NCBI GenBank assembly: GCA_037043015.1 | Contig: CM073323.1 | Coordinates: 15,393,258 to 15,457,257, forward strand | DNA: 64,000 bases | DNA from: Bryum argenteum | Lineage: Eukaryota; Streptophyta; Bryopsida; Bryales; Bryaceae | Direction of reading: 5' to 3' | Part shown: one piece after another, positions 34,036 to 43,700 of the stretch | Layout: each line of letters opens with the position of its first letter | How positions within the stretch are numbered: the first letter of the stretch is position 1 | Translations under genes and position numbers: made by a program | The notes under the pieces: model-generated | The model's input: only the letters and a program-made list of their open reading frames with translations | Databases searched by the model: none | What the model was told of the DNA's origin: nothing

Positions 34036-35550
34036 GAATTTGAAATCTTTATAGTTTCTCGGAAACATAAGATCAATCAAGTACACCTACAGTCCAATGT
34101 TGTAGGAATTCTGGTTTGCAAGTAATTCCTCGCACAAAGCAACACATCTACGAACTAGGAGATTATAAATTTAAAGATTCAATATAATATTAAGCTCAAG
34201 AAATTGAGAAATTAGTGTATGCAATTTCACGTTTGTAAGAACCAAAATAAAAGTATAGGAGAGAGGACTACATAGAGGATCAAGGTTGAAATGTTACTTG
34301 GAGTGGGAGAGGTGAAGTTTTCAACGCATGAAGAAGCAGGAAAGTTGTCAATGATTGTTGAACTTCTATACTTTAACGGAGAAGAGCATCAGGAAATTGA
34401 AAACTATTTGGTAGTCCATTGAAAACCTAGGGGACCTCTCCTCCACACCTCTATGCGTGGATAAATGTAAGTCTGTACATTCCTAAACATTGTGTATTTG
34501 TGTACCTACCAGAGTGTCTAGCATCTATGATAAGAGGTAATATTTGTAGATAGCTGAATACTGCACTGATTAAATTTGGAGTAGTAAGCAATGAAAATAT
34601 TAGAAGTGTTAGTGAATCCTCTAGCTTCCATGTTTTGCCAATTCGGGCAAGAAATACAACAACGAAGGCATAATATACTAAAGATAACAAAGGCATCTAT
34701 AAGGTTAACATAGTAAAGGAAATACACTGCAAAAAATTAAAACTGAAGTCCTGCTACTAGGATGAAAGCTATATTTATATGCAAATAAACGCTATTTTCA
34801 TCTGCAGAAGAATGCTCAAATTTTTTTGTTCAAATGCTTTTGCTAAACGCCACTTCCTAAATGCTTTTTTAAAACGCCTTTACTTAAACGCTTTTTCTAA
34901 ACACCTCTACTTAAACGCTTTTGCTAAACGAATCTAACCATATGCTTTTGCCAAACGCCTTTACGTACATGATTCTGGCCTACAGTTTTTATTGATTTGT
35001 TTACAGTTGTGCTAAAACGATTTTGATTAGTGTTATTTATCATAAAATTGGAATTTGATCTTCATTGAGAACGATTTCAATGTAGAAGGTTAAATAAAAT
35101 CCTCTCATTTTGTGGGGATCAAAATTTATGTGTTAGATCCCTCTTAATTTTTTTTTTAAATTTTTTTAAATTTTTTTGGTTAGAATTAAAGAAACAAGTT
35201 CCAAGCATTATTAAGATGACTTGGTTATCATTTGATTAAACCCAATCATCTGATAATAGATTGTGATGCTTTTTAATGTTTTATTTGATTTAATTTTGAT
35301 TTATTTGTAAATTATTATTAAAGACGACAAAGCCTCACGGTTCCACCATTCTTGTTCTTCACAACAACCTTATTCGGTTGGAGTTTTTCCCCCTCATAGT
35401 CATCACAACGGGTGCTGGAGGCACAACACACAAACCATCAATGAAACTTCTTGCAGAAAAATTTAATTTTTAAAAACATGCATAAAACGCAATACCCCGG
35501 TTCAATTATTCTATAGTTTTGGTTACAGTTTTGGTTACAGATTATTTTGG
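34036..35550. other. AT-rich stretch with a decayed short repeat
   Basis: Between 34836 and 34975 the words TTAAACGCTTTT and CTAAACGCC recur at roughly 15-30-bp spacing, a decayed tandem repeat. Otherwise no gene was recognised. Confidence 0.5.
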
Positions 35551-35554
35551 ATCG

Positions 35555-36126
35555 CGATCCCAGATGCCCAAGAATCATAGAGTGCGCAAAGTGGGCCAAA
35601 GTCGTGAACGAGGGAGAGAACAACGTCAAAGTCAAACCAATGCGATGAGGACGCATGCCCTAGGTAGTGCAACAAATGCAATTGTAACATTGGATCCCCA
35701 TAAGGAAGTTGAAATCGGGATGTTTGTTGCAATGGAAACTAGTGATGAAGATTTGGATAGTGGTATTCCCTTTTTTATAGGGAGGTATTGAAAACAGTTG
35801 CACCAACAACTTCTGATGGTGAAGCTGAAGTTTTGTGGTACCAACCAAAAATGCCTCTTGGATTGAAGGACAATGTAGGAAAATTCTTCAAACGGTATCA
35901 AAACTGCATAGAGCGGATGTGGGAGCCATCAAGGGAATGTAATGATTTTGTGCCAATCAAATCAATCTTTGGTGCTTGGAAGAATACCGTTGGGACAAAG
36001 AATGTAACAAGTGTATTGGGAAAACGCACAGAAAAAGAGATAAAGATCCCCGATGATCAAAAAAATTCAATGTATCATCATTTGGAGGCAATAGAGTGGC
36101 AGCATGTAGGATATTTTGATAGGTAA
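35555..36126 (+). pseudogene. Broken ORF resembling the C-terminal domain of a BAH-like plant/TE protein
   Basis: Two overlapping frames join at about 35785 with a one-base shift. The first has a basic start (MPKNHRVRKVGQSRERGR) and EVEIGMFVAMETSDEDLDSG, then IPFFIGRY. The second has EAEVLWYQPKMPLGLKDN, WEPSRECNDFVPIKSIFGAW and IPDDQKNSMYHHLEAIEW. The FxxGrY...VxWYxPK...W.P.......I....I...W layout is like BAH-type or transposon-tail domains, but I cannot name the family. The reading frame is not intact. Confidence 0.4.
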
Positions 36127-36639
36127 ATAGATAGATGGAAACTGTGATCTTGTTAGAGGAGGATGCCTTGATATACAGATGACAAATATTGCTTGACTTT
36201 TCAATGCAAAATGTTGTTATCAAATTATTATAATCAAAACTTCAATATTTTGTAGTTTATCTTTTACCAATCATTCAATGAACTTGTGTGTTTTTTGTTT
36301 CATTGAATGCATAAATTAGAATGTATGCAAATTAATGTGAAATTGCATGATTTTTTCATTATAAACATGCAAATATTAAACTCAATTGATCAAATATTTG
36401 TAAAATTTATGTAATTCAATTTGGCACTTTATAGGTAAAATATGACTGTATATTCTTCAAATTACAAATTTCAACATGTGCACTTTTAATATGGCACGTG
36501 CACTTTTAATGAATTGAGTGTTACAAGAAGAAAATTGAGAACAACCAAACAATTCCCACAGTAATGTAACAATAAAAGGAGGAGGGCGTGAGAATTGGCA
36601 TAAACCACTTCCCACAAGTATAGTCACACTTGTCTTAGG
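36127..36639. other. AT-rich spacer
   Basis: No gene or repeat recognised. Confidence 0.45.
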
Positions 36640-37025
36640 TAGATGGAATGGGGCCGATTGATTGGTACAAATTTCCTGCGTATGTATAATACACTAGCAG
36701 CACCAAGCCATGTACATCACATTAAACGCTCAAACGGATCCACCAAGTTCGAACCCGGACCGCTTATTTGTGACTCAAACATCCCTATCAATCAACTTGG
36801 AATCATGACTTGGCGATCATACCCACGATAGAACCTTACACAAACCAACGCAATGTTCTGTTGACCATTCTAGTGTTACTTTTGTTTCTTCTTGCTACTA
36901 TAGTGTCTAATCCCGAAAGGGGTGAGTAGTCTTGCACCAAGGTCCTTCTGTCCGGTGGACTTTAGGTTGTTGGCTTGACGAACGGATACTCTAATCACGC
37001 CAATCCTGAAAAAGGATTGGAGTTT
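36640..37025 (+). mobile_element. SINE copy E (second head type)
   Basis: Has a near-perfect pol III B box (AAGTTCGAACCCGGA at about 36747) and a head unlike copies A and B, but the 3' part is shared: GTGTCTAATCCCGAAAGGGG, GAGTAGT, CGAACGGATACT, ATCACGCC, then a CCAATCCTGAAAAAGGATTGG-type terminal hairpin (21-base stem-loop, quoted in part) and GAGTTTTTAT. A clear target duplication was not found. The A box is uncertain. Confidence 0.65.
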
Positions 37026-37029
37026 TTAT

Positions 37030-37755
37030 CCCTTAAACGTCCAAGCAAGTCCGAGGGGCTTGATTCCAACCGAATCTTCTCTGTAGCTCTCATTGTAATC
37101 AACTTTTCACTTATATTTTGATGTCAAACTGGTCACCGTCTTCTGATGCATTCAAAAAGTGAAATTTTACAATTCAAATCACAATTAGTATGTATGATTT
37201 TATGGTTTGAAAGGATTGTGGTAGGTAGGTTGGGGTTGTACAATACTTGTAGGAGGTTGCAAGCTCATCATTGATTGGTTCATTCATGGTGCCCAAGTTC
37301 AAAAAGTGCACTATTCATGATGCCCAAGTCCAAAAGATGTTGTGATCCAATTTTGGGCTGCCCGTTTTAGACCCCATGGGCGTTTAACCCTTAAACGTCT
37401 AAGGTGACCCGAGGGGTCCGATTCCAACAGAATCTTCTCTGTAGCTCTCAATGTACTCAACTTTTCACTTATATTTTGATGTCAAACTGGTCACCTTCTT
37501 CTCATGCATTCAAAAAGTGAAATTTTAGAATTCAAATCACAATTTTTATGAGTGATTTTGTGCTTTGAAAGGGTTGTGGTAGGTAGGTTGGGGTTGTACA
37601 ATACTTGTAGGAGGCTGCAAGCTCATCATTGATTGGATCATTCATGATGTCCAAGTTCAAAAAGTGCACTAATCATGATGCCCAAGTCCAAAAGATGCTA
37701 TGATCCAATACCGGGCTGCCCAAATCCGTATAGCTAGACGTTTAAGGGTTAAGGG
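37030..37755. mobile_element. 361-bp TTAA-type MITE interrupted by a second copy
   Basis: The outer element is 37030-37387 plus the last three bases GGG at 37753-37755, 361 bp in total. Its own target duplication is TTAT (37026-37029 and 37756-37759). Its right inverted repeat, ending CGTTTAAGGG, was split at its TTAA by the inner copy. The non-palindromic TTAT on both sides shows that the four bases are a real duplication rather than part of the inverted repeat. Confidence 0.9.
37388..37748. mobile_element. 361-bp TTAA-type MITE nested in its sibling
   Basis: Ends CCCTTAAACGTCTAA and TAGACGTTTAAGGG, with TTAA at 37384-37387 and 37749-37752. It has the same length (361 bp) and high identity to the outer copy and to 5155-5510. 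It landed in the right terminal repeat of the outer element, so it is the younger insertion. Confidence 0.92.
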
Positions 37756-37813
37756 TTATTATTATTATTGGAGTTTATCGTCGTCCCGTGTGCCTGATTT
37801 GCTGGTACACTAA

Positions 37814-38073
37814 CCCTTAAAGATCCAAGAAAGCCGAAATGGCTTTTTGGGGTTTCCGCAGGAAAAAGAGTCAGCCAACTTTGACCATTATAATCTCAAA
37901 ATCGGAAAAAAACTAACGGTTCAAATTTGACATATGAGTATAGGGTCAAGTTCATTTCAAGATCCTATCGTTGGATCTTCTAATTAATGCTTAGATTGAG
38001 TTTTTTCGGACCTGAAGTAGAAGAGGGTCCTTTGTGATAATTTAGACAATTTTGTAGCAAGGGTCTTTAGGGG
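37814..38073 (+). mobile_element. 260-bp TTAA-type MITE with CTAA duplication
   Basis: Ends CCCTTAAAGATCC and GGGTCTTTAGGG, with CTAA at 37810-37813 and 38074-38077. Exactly as long as 14336-14595, which is its reverse-oriented relative. The interior includes AAGCCGAAATGGCTTTTTGG and GTCAGCCAACTTTGACCATT. Confidence 0.88.
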
Positions 38074-38253
38074 CTAAGATAGGGTGCCCCCAAAAGCCCC
38101 AACCGATCACCGTAGCGTTCCCAATGTGTACTCATATGTCCGAGCACTGTGCACCCTTGAATCGGGCATGATGGAGATCGACGGCGCCCGAGCGCCGGAG
38201 CTCCCCGTTATTGGCTTTGCTTGCAAAACACGATCTCGTTCCAACCGTTTGAA

Positions 38254-38266
38254 GCCCTAACCCTAA
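38254..38266 (+). promoter_or_regulatory. Telo-box-like promoter motif
   Basis: GCCCTAACCCTAA occurs about 400 bp upstream of the first confident exon of the Vma12-like gene. AACCCTAA telo-boxes are common near the transcription start of plant housekeeping genes. It supports a start of transcription close to 38260-38300 on the + strand. Confidence 0.5.
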
Positions 38267-38463
38267 TCTCCATTTCATAAGCCATCAGCGTTGTTCCACG
38301 AGGCCACAGCGCGAAGGATCTAGAGCGGAAAGCGGCTAGTCAGGTTCTCCTTCGACTACTTGTTCGATTCCTCTCTAGTCTACGTCGACCCCGTCTATGA
38401 GAGCGGTCTTTTTGATAGATGGCTATGTTTGTCGTGGTCGGTGTTGTAGAGAAACTGATGCCT

Positions 38464-38550
38464 GAGGATGAAGCAAAATTCTGCAATGCTGATGTGAGCA
38501 ATCACTCATGCTGAGAAACCTACACACAAATGCGAAACTGATGGGCTTTC
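38464..38550. repeat. 87-bp direct repeat, left copy
   Basis: GAGGATGAAGCAAAATTCTG and the following 65 bases recur at 38968-39054 at about 80% identity. The left copy lies upstream of the first confident exon, the right copy in the next intron. Both contain GCTGATGTGAG, a good-looking 5' splice site. Confidence 0.85.
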
Positions 38551-38665
38551 AAGGAGATACGAGATTGGATTGTCAAAGGTTGGTTTGAAACCATCGAGAA
38601 TCGATCTCGCCTTCCTTTGCTTGTGGCGGTGCCAAATGATTAACTGATGCTCTGTTGTGCTGCAG

Positions 38666-39858
38666 CACAGCAGCCGGCCTTGTGCTTCACTCTAGCTCGA
38701 ATATCAAGTCTCTGCTTTCCACTGCATCCAACTCTCAGGTCCTCTCGTCGCCGCTTCGAGATGCGGCTGCGCAATACTTGGAGGCTCCCGTCATACCTTA
38801 CCCTGTCATTCGAGACGTGTGGGTGCAGCTCACCCCAGGATATGGCGTGCCCTTCCACCAAGTGTTGGCAGGCAGCTCGTTTGTCCTTGAGAGTCCCAAG
38901 CCCAGAGAGAAGGTATCGGAGGTTCTGTTAAGCCTAGTGATCCGAAACTGATTATATTTTAGAGTCCGAGGATGAAGCAAAATTCTGCAATGCTGATGTG
39001 AGAAATCACAAGTGTTGAAAAATCTATCACACTAATGCGAACTGATGGACTCTGTTTTAGTCGAGGATGAGAAACAACGGTTCCATGGTAAATCTTATGT
39101 TCGAGCACTATTGAGATGTACGGACCTTGAATTGCAGAGCAAGGAGCTGAAAGAACGTCTTGCCAAATTGCAAGTGAATGCTGAGAAGCAGGCTTACAAT
39201 GAACTCGTGAAGGATGTAGTGAAACACGAAGAAGACCGAGAGTATTTTTCATCATACAAGAACTCTCTTGGATTTGGTAAGCACTACGCAATGAGGATGA
39301 CTCGCTTAAACATTAGCAAATCAGGTTTGGATTTAGATCATGGGGCATAATGAAACAACATAACATTCTACCTCATTTTTCTTTCCACAGGTATACATGT
39401 GGTATTCATCATGTTTACAGGCTACATGTTTGGCTATGCTCTGGCTCGATCCCAGATTCCCGACTCCCCAGCGATGGTAAGTGTATATACTCACCGATGA
39501 CGGTTTTATGTTTAAGTGGAACTTGTGCACAAGATCTAGTCCTGGGGGTTTTGTTAACATTGTCTTTCGTCGAACTTGTACGCAGCATGCGGCAGGAGGA
39601 GTATTCGGCCTTATTGTTGGAATGTTCGTAGAAACCATTCTGTTCATCACCAGAGTATCCATGACTGAGAAGAGATCCGAAATGAAAGAAAAAATGAAAC
39701 TGAAAGCAGAGCAGTCAGTGCAGCAGTCTTCAGCAGAGCCAGCACTCCCCTTGTCGGCTGAGACTCTATCTCTCTCATTTGAAATCCAGCCGGAGTCCGA
39801 AGTAGAGATGCCGTTCGGAATTCGTAAACGCCGTGCTCCGGTACAATCTCCAGACTAG
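38666..39858 (+). CDS. Vma12/TMEM199-like V-ATPase assembly factor
   Basis: Four confident exons: 38666-38912, 39138-39276, 39391-39476 and 39586-39858 (phases agree). ER-resident Vma12 proteins help assemble the V0 sector of the vacuolar ATPase. The N-terminal cytosolic part ends in the family signature SPKPREK-SKELKERLAKLQ, followed by AYNELVKDV and SSYKNSLGFG. Two membrane spans follow: IHVVFIMFTGYMFGYALA and GGVFGLIVGMFVETILFI. The tail is Lys/Glu-rich and ends KRRAPVQSPD. The first exon with the start codon is unresolved: the 38666 exon has no ATG and needs an upstream exon, with candidates at 38398 or 38419. An 87-bp segment is duplicated between the upstream region and intron 1. Confidence 0.85.
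38968..39054. repeat. 87-bp direct repeat, right copy in an intron
   Basis: Second copy of 38464-38550, inside the intron between exons 38666-38912 and 39138-39276. It brings a second GATGTGAG donor-like site. Confidence 0.85.
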
Positions 39859-40284
39859 CAGAGCTGCTGGATGAGGCTTGCTACCAGATATTGCTCCCCA
39901 GCCTGGCGAATCATATCATCTTCTGTCAGATTCATCCAATAAAGGAAATCACGACGACAGGATTTTCTACTGAAATGTGTAAAGATTATGCGAAATACGA
40001 TACTCTTGGCTGCCTTTTCGATAGAAGGCACCAAGTATTTCATTCCACTTTTTTCTGTTAAACAAGCAAAGCACCATTTCAATTTCCCTGAGAGTGTCGT
40101 CAATGCTAATGATCGATCAGCATCGTAACCATGAACATGGTGAGACTTATTGGTTGTGCAACAGGAGGGACCATTTGGCATAATCCAACTAATCAGACAG
40201 ATGAGGAGTTTCTGAAGGATCAGAAGCTGATTGAGGTGAAATTGAAAGCCTTTAGGGGAACAATGCATGAACTTGAGCAATTAA
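39859..40284. other. 3' flank of the Vma12-like gene
   Basis: Presumably includes the 3' UTR. Overlapping ORFs on the two strands (39855-40280 minus, 40131-40385 plus) have no recognised domain. Confidence 0.45.
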
Positions 40285-41076
40285 CTCCTAAAGCATCTTG
40301 GGGTCCGTTCTGGCCCGATTTGGCTCTGGTGAATCTCTCAATTAGTAGTAGTTCGCATAAGCTTGGAACCTTTTGCATCTGGTGAACCTCTCAAATAGTA
40401 GTAGTTCGCATAAACTTAGAACCTTTTGCAGCTTGTAGAGTTTTTTCATAATTCATCTCGAGCGGCAATTTTTGATTACTTCCGGATACTGCTTATCAAA
40501 ATCTGCCCGAAAGCAGTGACCTTAAAATTTCACCAAAATTTGAGAGTTTATTTTTACCCAAGTTTTGTTATGTGGACATACTTAAGAGGTATTAAGGCAT
40601 GATCTCTCTATTTGGATCTTCATATTGAAGAGGTATTAAGGTATGATCTCTCTTTTTTATTGTCAAAGACTGGTCGTTGTACTTGAATTTCAGTGTATCT
40701 CCATGTGGAAATCAAGCAATTTTTTTTAAAGTTTATGAGTCTATGTAAACATGTTCCTAACTCACCTAGAAACAAGATTTCCAAGAGCCTCAATTGATGT
40801 TTACTTCTAAATTGGTTCTTTTGGCCCTCAAAAACATTGATTTTCTTTTCCACAACAGGCAAAATAAAACTTTCTTTCAACTTTGAAGGTTATGATCTCA
40901 CATCTGATGAGAATTTTAGTCTAAGATTTGTTGTACATGATTTTGTACAATTTAAGTATTGGATCCTACAATTACATACCTCCAAATACACCATAAAATG
41001 AAGATTCTCACCTTGCATTGAAAGAGAGCTGATCTCAAGGTAAAATGCGCCAATAGTGCCTCGAAAACTTTAGGGG
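40285..41076 (+). mobile_element. 792-bp TTAA-type element, best-preserved copy
   Basis: Ends CTCCTAAAGCATC and AAACTTTAGGGG, flanked by TTAA at 40281-40284 and 41077-41080. The interior defines the family also seen at 6189, 7131, 8089 and 12961: GCTTGTAGAGTTTTTTCAT, ACATGTTCCTAACTCACC, TATGATCTCACA and TTGGATCCTACAATTACATA. An internal direct repeat of about 55 bp (GGTGAA...AGTAGTAGTTCGCATAA...TTTTGCA) lies near 40329-40430. There is no ORF. Confidence 0.85.
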
Positions 41077-41080
41077 TTAA

Positions 41081-41604
41081 GCCATGACGTCTTCATCCAA
41101 ACCTTGTATTTTGACAAAATAATTTGTGTTGGGTTGCAAATCATATAGAACTAATATATTGCAGTTGTCAAGCGTTGGCCTCTTATTGGGTGAAGATAAC
41201 AAGTAGTTGGATATAGTCAATCGTAACTTCTCGAATATAAGTAGCTACAACCAAATTTAGGCTTTTGATTGTATCCTTAAGATTCTCCTCACGATCGATA
41301 CGAACTAAGTAATTTACTCCAGCTCCCTATTCATCGCCTTTACAAAAACTAAATGAATTTTTTAGTTTCGAACGCCAAGGTCATCACAACTGACTCTTTT
41401 TACGGGAGATGATATTTCATTGGTGAATATTTGGCATAAAGATGTTGCAACTACCGTGAAAGCATAGTATCTAAATGTGCCAAACTACAAGTGAATACAT
41501 GATAAGAGCATGACCACTCGTGCAATGAAAACAACACGTAACACAAACATGCATGTATGCTTTCAAGTAGCAGGGCCACTGTTCAAGCATATATATATAA
41601 GAAC
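41081..41604. other. AT-rich spacer
   Basis: No gene or clear repeat recognised. Confidence 0.45.
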
Positions 41605-42040
41605 TCCAATCTCCAATAAGAGATTGGCGTGAATACAGCGTCTGTTCGTAATGTCTTTACCTCAATGGCCACATGACAAAGTGGTAAAAGAACAAAACTA
41701 CTCACCCCTTACGGGAATAGACACTAAACTACACATACGAAACTGACTACACAAAGTAACCGAGACGAGACTGAACTAAAGTAACCAAGATAGAACTATT
41801 TAGGGTGCGAGTATTTGGCAAATGGATGTTTTAATTGGAATTTGAATGGGTTCAAGGTCACCAAGCCGTGCAGTCCTAGGGTGGTTGAGGTGTAGGACGT
41901 TTGTAATCGTGCTGGTCCGATTTCGAACCTTGTCAGGCTCGTTTGAGCAGTTCGCATGGCTTGGGGCTGTCTGTGAGTATATGGCAGGAAAAATAAATCA
42001 GCCACCCGGCCCCTACCCGAGAAGTCGAGACCGAAAACAG
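41605..42040 (-). mobile_element. SINE copy D (second head type)
   Basis: On the minus strand, the head carries a B-box-like AAGGTTCGAAATCGGAC and CCAAGCCATG...GCTCAAACGAG as in copy E. The 3' part has GTGTCTATTCCCGTAAGGGG, ATTACGAACAGACGCT and CACGCC, then a CCAATCTC...GAGATTGG-type hairpin and a short TA-rich tail. The head abuts the 3' end of the minus-strand LINE, so the exact 5' end is unclear. Confidence 0.6.
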
Positions 42041-42089
42041 TCTTATTGGTAACAACAACATGGTTTGTACCACTACCCCCCCTTTTTGT

Positions 42090-42640
42090 TTGTCATGGTG
42101 GTTCGAGATTGGTGGGGAGGGTTTGGTGGTTTTCTAGTTTGCGTTTATATAGGAGGATTAATGTTGCGTGTTGTATAGTTATCATGTTAATTGTTTTGAA
42201 TGCATTTTTAATTTGTTTTTCGGTTAGTTTGAATGAAGTTTTCAATGAGGTTATTGATGGTGTGTGAGTAGTGCCTCTAGCACCTGAAGTAATGACTATG
42301 AGGGGGTTGACTTTCCAGCCACGGGCAGCTATTGAGTCGAGTAACGGTTGGTATTTATTGGTTTTATTTGTGATGGTTTCTTGTGGAAATCATCGTTCTG
42401 ATATGTGAATTCAATATATTGAATGGCAATCTTTGTTGTTGGGGTGTTAATGGAGGTGTGCCTTGGTGTGGGAGGCCGATTACACAAAGTAAGTTAGGTC
42501 GAAATCTTGCATTGCGATGGCATCTACGTGTGTCGCAAGTGCAAGGGAGCGATAACCCAGGCACCGTGTTATCCGGGGGTCTTGTTGAGGTGCCTTCCGG
42601 CATTTATAAGTGTGTAACATCTAGACTTGGTGTTGGACGG
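42090..42640 (-). pseudogene. LINE ORF2 C-terminal Cys block and PD-(D/E)XK-like segment
   Basis: Across frames the minus strand reads TVPGLSLPCTCDTRRCHRNA (a CxC...C cluster), then QYIEFTYQND and, one frame on, FPQETITNKTNKYQPLLDSI followed by RGWKVNPLIVITSGARGTTH. The E-x-T...D...ExxxxKxxKYxPL...GW...PLIVI layout is like the decayed restriction-endonuclease-like domains at the C-termini of some LINE proteins. This assignment is by pattern only. Confidence 0.4.
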
Positions 42641-42699
42641 GATGAGTTGTTTAATGGTTTTAAGCGCCTGATTGTGCACAGTAACTCTAAGTGCGTGGA

Positions 42700-43560
42700 T
42701 GTTTGGGTGTCGGCATTTAAGTAAGACGTGTAGCCATGTGTCTACGTCTGTGGAGTTGCAGATAGGACATGTTTTTGTTGGGAATCGTATATGTCCAAAG
42801 AATAGTTGTTTTCGTGCTTTACCCATGTATTGTCCTGTGCGGAATTTTAGTATGCTAGTTATTTGGGAGTCTGTAATTTTTGGGTTTTTCCAGAAGGCAT
42901 TTGAAGATTTTGCATGTATGTCGAGATTGGAGGTCCATTTGTTTATGTTAGGAAAGTTTTGTGCTAGAATTGTGAGGTTGTTTTCACGGTCGTATTTGGT
43001 AAGGTATGTAGCTAGGTTTCTAACTGGTCCCTTATCTGGTCTGTGGTGCGGTCCAGGCCATATATCTTTTTGGTAGTAGAAAGGGGTGATGTGTGCAAAT
43101 TCGTGGTTTTTTCGGGCAAATTTATAGTTTTTTTCGTTTCCTGCTTTTGCTAGCTTATCTGCTTTTTCATTTCCGGATATGTTAACATGAGCTCTTACTT
43201 TGTGGAACATGGTGGGTTGTGTACGTATTTTCAGCATATTTGTAATAGCAATGAGAGTATTTAGATCGGGGTGGTTGTTTTGTAGAGTAGGATGTGTTAG
43301 GTGTGTTTGTAAAACGTACAAGCAATTTATGCAATCTGTAAATATGTATGCGGGTTCGTCTATGTACCTAGTTGTGAGGATTTTAAGTGTTTTGTATATG
43401 GCCATAAGTTACGCCCTAAAGATGGTTTGTAAGCACTGGTAGTCTTTTTGATATTTGTATTTACGGTTTTGTTGGGTTATAAATGCCATAACCGGCGGTT
43501 TACGGGAGCATATAGCCCATTTTTTTTTTTGTGGTGGTATGAAGGATCCGTCAGTATAAT
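42700..43560 (-). pseudogene. LINE RNase H domain and zinc knuckle
   Basis: RNase H begins with YYTDGSFI near 43545-43560 (first catalytic Asp). The helix with the catalytic Glu should follow at RA-LMAIYKTLK, where a stop now stands. The second Asp is in AYIFTDCINCLYVLQ and the last in GNEKADKLAKAG near 43150. A CPIC...H...C knuckle follows at about 42700-42775 (CPICNSTDVDTWLHVLLKC). The A-to-C order and spacing match the RNase H of I-clade LINEs, which removes the RNA template after first-strand synthesis. Frame changes and a stop interrupt it. Confidence 0.8.
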
Positions 43561-43700
43561 AGTTTGTGTATTACGGAGGGAATTTGATAGGAAGATGTGT
43601 GGTGTATTGTGGAAGTGGGGGTGTGCTTGAGAGGTTGGGTGTATGTGTTGGGGGATATAGGAGTTTGGTCCAATTTTTGTTTTTGTTGACTTTGGTGTTT

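Noticed and set aside
36740-36770. Functional tRNA gene (good B box)
   Set aside because: No cloverleaf can be formed around it, and the shared SINE 3' body follows.
38254-38266. Interstitial telomere repeat
   Set aside because: Only about two CCCTAA units; better read as a plant telo-box promoter motif.
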